Positions 57,637 to 64,000 of a DNA stretch of 64,000 bases are shown here, piece after piece (positions within the stretch are counted from its first letter, which is position 1; each line of letters begins with the position of its first letter). The stretch is taken from positions 33,002,254 through 33,066,253 of the forward strand of contig NC_080048.1 in NCBI RefSeq assembly GCF_026212465.1. Direction: 5' to 3'. The translations under genes were made by a program, and so were the position numbers. The notes beneath the pieces were generated by a model, which was not told the DNA's origin, ran no database searches, and was given only the letters and a program-made list of their open reading frames with translations. The stretch comes from Amaranthus tricolor. Lineage: Eukaryota > Streptophyta > Magnoliopsida > Caryophyllales > Amaranthaceae.

Positions 57637-60099
57637 TCACTTCAAGTAAGGAGCTAGACCAACCAAGTCAACACAAAAATCAAACTTGGTTGTAGGCAAT
57701 GGCTTTGTCATCATGTCGGTCGGGTAATCTTTAGTATCAATCTTCTTCAAAATTACCCTTTTGTGCTCAACTTTATCCCGGATGAAATTACACTTGATAT
57801 CAATGTGTTTGGACCTTCTATGAAATGTATTTTGATTCCTAGCCAAGTGAATTGCACTTTAATTATCACAATGCACACTTACCTAACACACTTTTTTGCA
57901 CATCTTACCACTAGACCTTTGAGCAACTTTGCTTCTTTAAATGACTCAGCAACGGCTACATTAGAGACTAGCATACTATTTTCATCAAATACTACATCTC
58001 TAGAGATGATTATTTTTTTTGACTCATTACACCACACCCAATACCCCTTTACACCCACTCCATATCCCACAAAAATGCATTTTCTAGCCCTAGGTTCTAA
58101 CTTTCCATCATTTACATGAATATAAGCCGAACAATAAAGACTCTAAGACTAGAATAATTTACCGGAGTGTTATACCACACTTCTTGTGGTGATTTGAATT
58201 TCAAGGCGGTATGAGGTGAGCAATTGATCAAGTAGCACACTGTAGCCACCGCTTCGGCCTAAAATTGCTTCCCCAATTTTGCTTGGTTTAGCAAATACCG
58301 ACCCCTCTCCAACAATGTTTTGTTCATCCTCTCCGCAATACCATTTTGTTGAGGACGCCCTGCACAAGTTCTATGTCTCACAATACCTTCACGAGCAGAA
58401 TGTTGAAGTAATTTATCATAAACAAATTCAAGACCATTGTCGGTTCTTAAGGTCTTGATGCTCCTACTGGTCTTTTTCTCAATCATTTTCTTCCATTCCA
58501 AGAAAACATCAAAAACTTCATTATTTTTATGTTTAATGAAGTAACTCCATACTTTTCTTGAGAAGTCATCTATGAAAGTCAACAAGTAATTACAACCACT
58601 AAGGGATGTCTTTCTTGAAGGCCCCAACAAATTGGAATGAATATAGGTTAGTATTCCCTTAATGTTGTGTATGGCAGGTTTTAAACTAACCTTCTTGTGT
58701 TTCCCATAAACACATTGTTCACAAAACCCAATGTTTCCGAACTTATCCCATCAAATAAACGTTGTTTAGAAAGTTCATACATACCTCTTTCTCCCATGTG
58801 ACTAAGTCTCAAGTGCCAAAGCTTTGTTTCATGATCGAACATTGTGTTTGTGGAAACATTCGTCGAGCCAGAGATAGTTGAACCTTCAAGAGCATACAAA
58901 CTCCTATTCATCTTCCCCTTCATCACCACAAGTAATCCTCAAACAACCTTCATAACTCCACCTTCACAAGTAATCCTACACTCGATCTTATCAAGAGTAC
59001 CCAAAGATATGAGATTATTTTTCAAACCCGGAACGTACCTTACATCGGTCAAGGTTCTCACCATCCAATCAAACATTCTCATTTTCACACTTCCAACTCC
59101 AACCACCTTACATGTTGCGTTGTTCCCCATGGTCACATTTCCCCCATCAATCCTTTCAAATGTTTGGAAGAAAGTTTTGTTGGGAGTCATTCGGAATGTG
59201 CATCCCGAGTCAAGAACCCATTCATCATTATCTTTGTACCCATGTGTGGCAACTAAAACACCTCCATCATCACTATCATTCACGTAACTAGCATCGACAT
59301 TACTAGTTGTGTCCCTAGCCCCATCATCACTAGCATTTTTCTTTTTCCATTTTCAACAATCCTTCTTTATGTGGCCTTTAAGCTTGCAATAGTTGCAAGT
59401 CTTATTTTTGTTAGGCCCTTGTGACTTCCACCTCCCTTTACCCTTGTTTCCACCCCTACTAGTGGAACCTTTCTCTAACGTCCTCCCTCTCATAAACAAA
59501 CCATCACTCGAGCCATCCTGTGATTTTTGTGACAATTGTGTATCAATGACTTCCCTTTGAGTCAAGGAATTTTTCACATTGTCACTACTCAAGTTTTCTC
59601 TGCCATAAAGTAGAGTTTCCCTAAAATTCTTATAAGATGGAGGTAGAGAACATAGGAGGTAAATAGCCAAGTCTTCATCATCAAACTTGACTTCTATGTT
59701 TTCTTAATCCATAACAATGGAATAAAACTCATCTAAGTGAGGTTTTAAAGGTTTACCTTCCTCCAAGCGTAGATCGTAAAGTCTACTCTTCAAAAGTAGT
59801 CTATTGTTAACACTCTTGGCCATGTAGAGTGATTTCAATTTCTCCCATATTCCCTTGGTTGTGGTTTCTTTAACAACTTCTCTTAGCACTTCATTGGAAA
59901 GGCATCATTGGATTGCCGATGGTGCCTTTGTGTTAATCGCTTCCCATCTCGCTACGGTCATTATTTGCAGCATTTTGTCTACATCATCAATGGCCTTTTG
60001 CACACCATTTTTAATCAAAATGCCTCTCATTTTTACTTGCCACAAGCCAAAATTCATACTTCTATCAAAGTTCTCTATGTTAAGCTTAATTGTGGACAT
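57637..60099 (-). pseudogene. Copia 3 gag-protease-integrase-RNase H tail, RT deleted
   Basis: Gag starts at 60099 (MSTIKLNIENFDRSMNFGLW) and includes LYMAKSVNNRLLLKSRLYDL. The zinc knuckle is CNYCKLKGHIKKDC (about 59365). The protease is WVLDSGCTFRMTPNK (about 59215). The pre-integrase motif is LWHLRLSHMGERGMYEL. The integrase has [30 protein letters not shown] and RPQQNGIAERMNKTLLE. The post-integrase part ends SRDVVFDENSMLV. Within about 30 residues it passes to KEAKLLKGLV, VSVHCDN and AIHLARNQNTFHRRSKHIDI, which belong to RNase H, and ends DMMTKPLP. RT is therefore wholly missing. Several stops and frame changes. Gag resembles that of copia element 1. Confidence 0.88.
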
Positions 60100-60156
60100 G
60101 TTTTACCAACAATGACTTCTTAATCACCGTAACAATAACTTGGCTCTGATACCAAT

Positions 60157-60995
60157 TGAAATAATTTCTTGATTGAGTCTAAGTATGAAACTTAAGCTCT
60201 AATGTTACCAAGATCGAAAGGCACGAAGTAACTTTGATGAACCGATATAATTTCAATGACTATGACAATGTTTAAAGGAAATAAAACAATGCAAAAAGAA
60301 CACAAAGATGTTAGGAGGTTCACCCAATGATGGCTACGTCCTCCGTGATGTGTAGTTACTTGCTATTATTATCACATTTGAGAAATAAAAATCTTACAAA
60401 GAAGTATTATAGAAGATGTAAGAGAATGCAAAGGCTATGTGTTTAGGCTTAGGGATTTGTATTTCAAGTGTTTGGATGAACAAATGAGCTCCCTATTTAT
60501 AGGGGAGATCACACTAAGCAACATTTAATACATTAAAGCTATGAATAAATGATAATAAAACAACCCCAAGCACTTGAAGAGTCAAAAACAGCATCCTAGG
60601 AGCGTCAGAGGATCCACTCGACCAAAGCAGAGGCTTGGTTGGTCGAGTAGCTTAGTCGAGCGGGCTACAAAAAGCTACTGGATACATTCTGTCTGCTCGC
60701 TCGATCCACCCTAGAGCTCGCTCGGTCGAGCGACCTTCAGTGGGCATTCTTACAGCTTTACTCGACCCAGCATAGTACAACATCTTTTCAACTTCTTCAT
60801 TAAGATTCATAACTCCCATGTTTAAGTCACACACATTAATCTCTTTATTACTTCAAGATTTATTCCATTACATGCAACACACATTGAGTCACTCACTTAA
60901 AACACCTATTAACTTACTCCATAGTATTACATCCCATGAGTTCACACATGAATGCACAATCAATTGGTGCACTCAAGTCACCATAAATCTCAACA
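60157..60995 (-). repeat. 5' LTR of copia element 3
   Basis: On the minus strand a TATA box, CCCCTATAAATAG, lies at about 60493-60505. Upstream, at 60610-60770, the U3 part is unusually rich in GGTCGAG/CTCGACC motifs in both orientations. Confidence 0.85.
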
Positions 60996-61093
60996 CTCTA
61001 TGATAAAAATTTAAAAATTAGTAACAAGTATGAGAAAAAAATGGAAATAGTTTCTTCATATTGTACACATAAAAACAAGAAATCATATCATTT
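60996..61093 (+). repeat. Right copy of the 98-bp direct repeat flanking copia 3
   Basis: Matches 57285-57382 and begins immediately after the outer end of the 5' LTR (CTCAACA). Confidence 0.88.
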
Positions 61094-61568
61094 TTTAAGG
61101 TTAATTTAGTAAAATATATTAGATAAATGAGATTATTTTAGTAAAAAAACATGCTTTAAAATAAAAAGATTCATAAAGAAAAAATTATCGTGAAATTTTC
61201 ATTTGGAAAAAATGAGAAAAACAAATAAAAATGAAGGGAGTAACTACTAAATAAATAAAAGTAGAGAATTAATGTAAATGCATCCTATAATTTACTCTTT
61301 TATTTAAAACTCAAAAAAAAAAAAGAAAAGAAATTGAAACCGAGCAAAAACATTTCACAGATCTAAGTACACTCCCTCCTACCCTGTAGGCTCTAACCAT
61401 AAATCGGTTGAAAACATATGCCCTAACTCTAAGTCCCTAAACCAAAGGATAAAAATATAGTCCCTCTCCTAACAATTGAAGCACACCTCTCCCTATTATA
61501 ACAGCTAGCTAACTCTTGTGATTTGTGAAGGAAAATCTCTTTGTGAAGTGCTTCTCACAAGCGCAACT

Positions 61569-62000
61569 TGTTAAAGATTTAATTAAAAAAAATCTAGTAA
61601 AAGAAAGAAAATTCTAAAGATATAGATGAAAAGTGTAGAAACACTTGGATTATGTAGAAAATTCTAGATTAGTAGTCACCCCAGTCACCTAAGGCTATAA
61701 ATAGATAACCATTTAAAAAGAAGGGGTGGTGAGAAAAAGCCAAAAACAAATAGGCTTATTTCACACAACAAAAAGTAAGAGTATGCTCACAAAAAGTGAT
61801 GATCTGAGTGTACACCAAAATATGAGAGATTGGTGAGATATGAGCTCACATAAAAAACAGTGAAGAGTATATAGGTGCGGAACAAGTGTCCCACCAAAAA
61901 TATTCTTGTACAATTTTAAATATTTGCATTCAGCAAATATAATACAATATTTATTTTGGTCCAATTACAAATTTCGCATTGCCCCAAAACTTCTATCACT
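61569..62000 (+). other. Possible solo copia LTR
   Basis: It starts TGTTAAAGATTTAATT and has a TATA-like GGCTATAAATAGATAACC at about 61692, about 125 bp in, as in copia LTRs. No primer site, partner LTR or target duplication was found, and its right end is undefined. Confidence 0.3.
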
Positions 62001-64000
62001 ACTCATTTTAACATTATAAAAATAAAAACAAAACAAAATGTTGTTGCACACTACTAAAAAACGATTTTACCGCTCATCATAAGACAACTTTCTCCAATAT
62101 CTCTAAATTCGAAAACAAATATGAAATGAAAGATTTCATGTTTGAATTTGGTATCTTTGAATCTCAAAATCAATATGTTTAATATATTTTTATTAATGGT
62201 TAATATATTTGAAAAAAATGTGATAATTATTTTGTACAATTTAACGATTACAACATTTGATAATTTGATGATCGAATTTGACAATAATAATAGTATTGTT
62301 GAAGAATATATAAAAATACAATTTTAGATTTAAAGATGTGCTCACCATATTTTAAAATCCAAAGTAGGTGTTATTAAGACCCAAAGTACGTGTTTTAAAA
62401 CCAAGACCGTGTTTTTTTAGATTTAAAGCTGATATTTTTTAAAAAAATTCTTTTATATTCATATTTTTTGATATGTTTCAATTGAAAATATGAATGTTTT
62501 TTGGTACTTCTTTTGTTATTATTTATTTTTTTTCTATTTTTCCCAAACAAAATTTCAAAAAGTTCTTCTCATCATAAATATTTCTATTTTGGGATATTTT
62601 TACGGATAAAAATAATCTCATTAGTCTAACATATTTTACTAAACGGGTAATACATATTTACATTTTTTAACCTTAAAAAAAATATTTGATTATTTCATAT
62701 TTTGATTCCCTCCCCTTATTTTAACTCTTTTCTTTTTGACCAAACTCTTTACTTCCTTTTATAAATTCAAGCGACATTAATCATTATATATTCCAATCAA
62801 TAATGACTCTTAATATCTTGTATCCTTTATTACTACTCTCATTTTTATTTTCTCTTTCCATAATTTCAAATGGAAAGAATAAATAAGATCAGAGAGAATA
62901 TCTCTTTGCATTTTCCTCTAAAAATTAGGATTGATGTGTTAAAAAGTGAATGATTTGCCTATATAGTGTTAGTAAAGAAAAAAAAAATCCTACTTTGGTA
63001 CTCATTAACAAAATATTCTCAAAGTAGTGTTCATGTAGATGAAGTTTGACACTAAGTTAATTTTTTTTGTTTGGAACTTTCAAACCTCAATGTGAGCTAA
63101 AACAATTGTTGGAATATTTTTTTGGGGGATTGAAGATTCTTTGACACTATCTTCAATTTGCGATAAAAGAAAGTAAAAATCGCTTCTCTTGATATTTCTA
63201 TCGCTAACCACAAATACTTGATGCAATTGAGACTTAGATCGATCTAAGTAAACTAAGAGTAAAAACTAAAGAAGAAAAGTTATAATGAACAATTGGATAT
63301 AATGTTATTGTTAGACATTGATTTGTTTTTAGAAAAATTTAATAACAATGTTAACTCTATCTCATCAATTCAGAATAATTCTTAGTATTGGTTAACTCAC
63401 AATTACCCTTACAATTGGTATATCCTTCCTCATAATGACCCAATTTTTTTATGCATCTTTTCAAAATGCTCTCTATTATTATAGTAGAAAAATAATTCGG
63501 AATATTTTGAGAGTATCACTCCATTAGTATAGATTATTTTGAGTTAATCACTACTATGAATTGTTTAAAGTAGATAAATAATAATTTATATTTTTATCAA
63601 ATTTTTCTTGTTTTTATTGGAACAACTTTTTTAATAATAAATTAAATAAATAAGTAAACTGCTTAATGTCGTCCTAAATATTTTACCCATGCAATCCTAA
63701 CTTTTTTTTCTAAATTCCTCTAACCCATTTAATTAAATGATGTTTTTAGACACATCTAAAGGAGAAAGTTGACTTTTAATTTTTTGTTGAGATTTTGTAT
63801 CTATATTATTGTTTCATAATTGATTTTATTATCACATGCTACATGATGTATATACCAATTTATCGGTCTAATTTTTATGTTTGAAGCTTTCAATTTAATT
63901 AATATAGTGTTTAGGAATAAGTATTTTATTTCAAATTATGGATTTCAATTATGAAATCATAAATGAAGAATTTGAGAATGGCAAAGTTTGGGTAGTGATT
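62001..64000. other. AT-rich intergenic DNA, no gene seen
   Basis: Very AT-rich. At 62049 a CACTACTAAAAAACG sequence resembles one end of a CACTA transposon, but no partner end appears before 64000. No coding region was recognised. Confidence 0.5.

Larger units (their letters stand above)
57383..60995 (-). mobile_element. Ty1/copia element 3, truncated 3' LTR and no reverse transcriptase
   Basis: Minus strand. The 5' LTR spans about 60157-60995 (839 bp; starts TGTTGAGATTTATGG). The primer site TGGTATCAGAGCC is at 60142-60154. The purine tract AAGGTGGAGAT is followed by a 3' LTR of only 140 bp (57383-57522), which ends abruptly at the flanking repeat. Internal DNA is just 2.6 kb because RT is deleted. 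There is no 5-bp target duplication; instead 98-bp direct repeats flank the whole element. Confidence 0.88.

Noticed and set aside
57600..57660. Possible tRNA or other small RNA genes near the LTR primer-binding sites
   Set aside because: The tRNA-like matches are the retrotransposon primer sites (TGGTATCAGAGCC), not tRNA genes. No tRNA gene with a full cloverleaf was seen anywhere in the window.
62049..62100. CACTACTAAAAAACG, similar to a CACTA transposon end
   Set aside because: No matching inverted end, subterminal repeat set or transposase was found before the window ends.

Overview
This window is nuclear DNA of a flowering plant, most likely a eudicot. It has spliced genes with GT-AG introns, a mitochondrial matrix enzyme split into many small exons, a MADS-box K-domain gene, a GTD-binding (FLOURY1-type) gene, and a large load of plant-specific transposons (hAT, MULE, Stowaway, Ty1/copia, Ty3/gypsy, LINE, SINE). 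The DNA is very AT-rich. I cannot name the species from sequence alone.

Host genes: (1) positions 1-6372, minus strand: methylmalonate-semialdehyde dehydrogenase (ALDH6B2), 17 exons resolved, 3' end beyond the left edge; (2) 20736-21713, minus: a one-exon membrane protein with a GTD-binding coiled coil; (3) 38708-41201, minus: four exact exons of an AGL17/AGL21-like MADS-box gene (62, 100, 42 and 84 bp). Its MADS-domain exons are not in the window, so its second intron is either swollen by more than 22 kb of transposons or the gene is decapitated.

Transposon layout, left to right: a degenerate minus-strand LINE (about 6.73-11.56 kb) between copies of a 54-bp unit plus (ATT)n; a 1,036-bp non-autonomous hAT with perfect 8-bp target duplication (12610-13645); a SINE (about 13.97-14.16 kb); remnants of copia, gypsy and a MULE transposase, the last interrupted by a 25S rDNA fragment (17.4-19.5 kb); a hairpin-like repeat locus (22.0-23.8 kb); a Stowaway MITE (25418-25787); a 4.7-kb MULE with about 245-bp terminal inverted repeats carrying a broken transposase, a truncated plant mobile domain gene and an opposite-strand GRF zinc-finger gene (26074-30813); a copia element inserted in that MULE's flanking target site (30820-35768); an apparently intact 3.4-kb hAT with an 825-aa transposase (42120-45485); a degraded LINE (46.3-47.4 kb); a copia lacking most of RNase H (47519-52237); a 3.5-kb BED-type hAT with an internally deleted transposase (52353-55850); a MULE-type MITE (56191-56517); and a copia lacking reverse transcriptase, flanked by 98-bp direct repeats (57383-60995).

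The genes do not form a pathway. The transposons tell a history of nested insertion and decay. Element ends were set by terminal repeats and target-site duplications read directly: AATATAAT, GTATGGAA, GTATTACT, ATGAAAGTA, GCAGG, ATTTT and TA. The likeliest places for something little described are the MULE with three unrelated coding parts, the rDNA patch in a MULE gene, and the copia with long flanking duplications.
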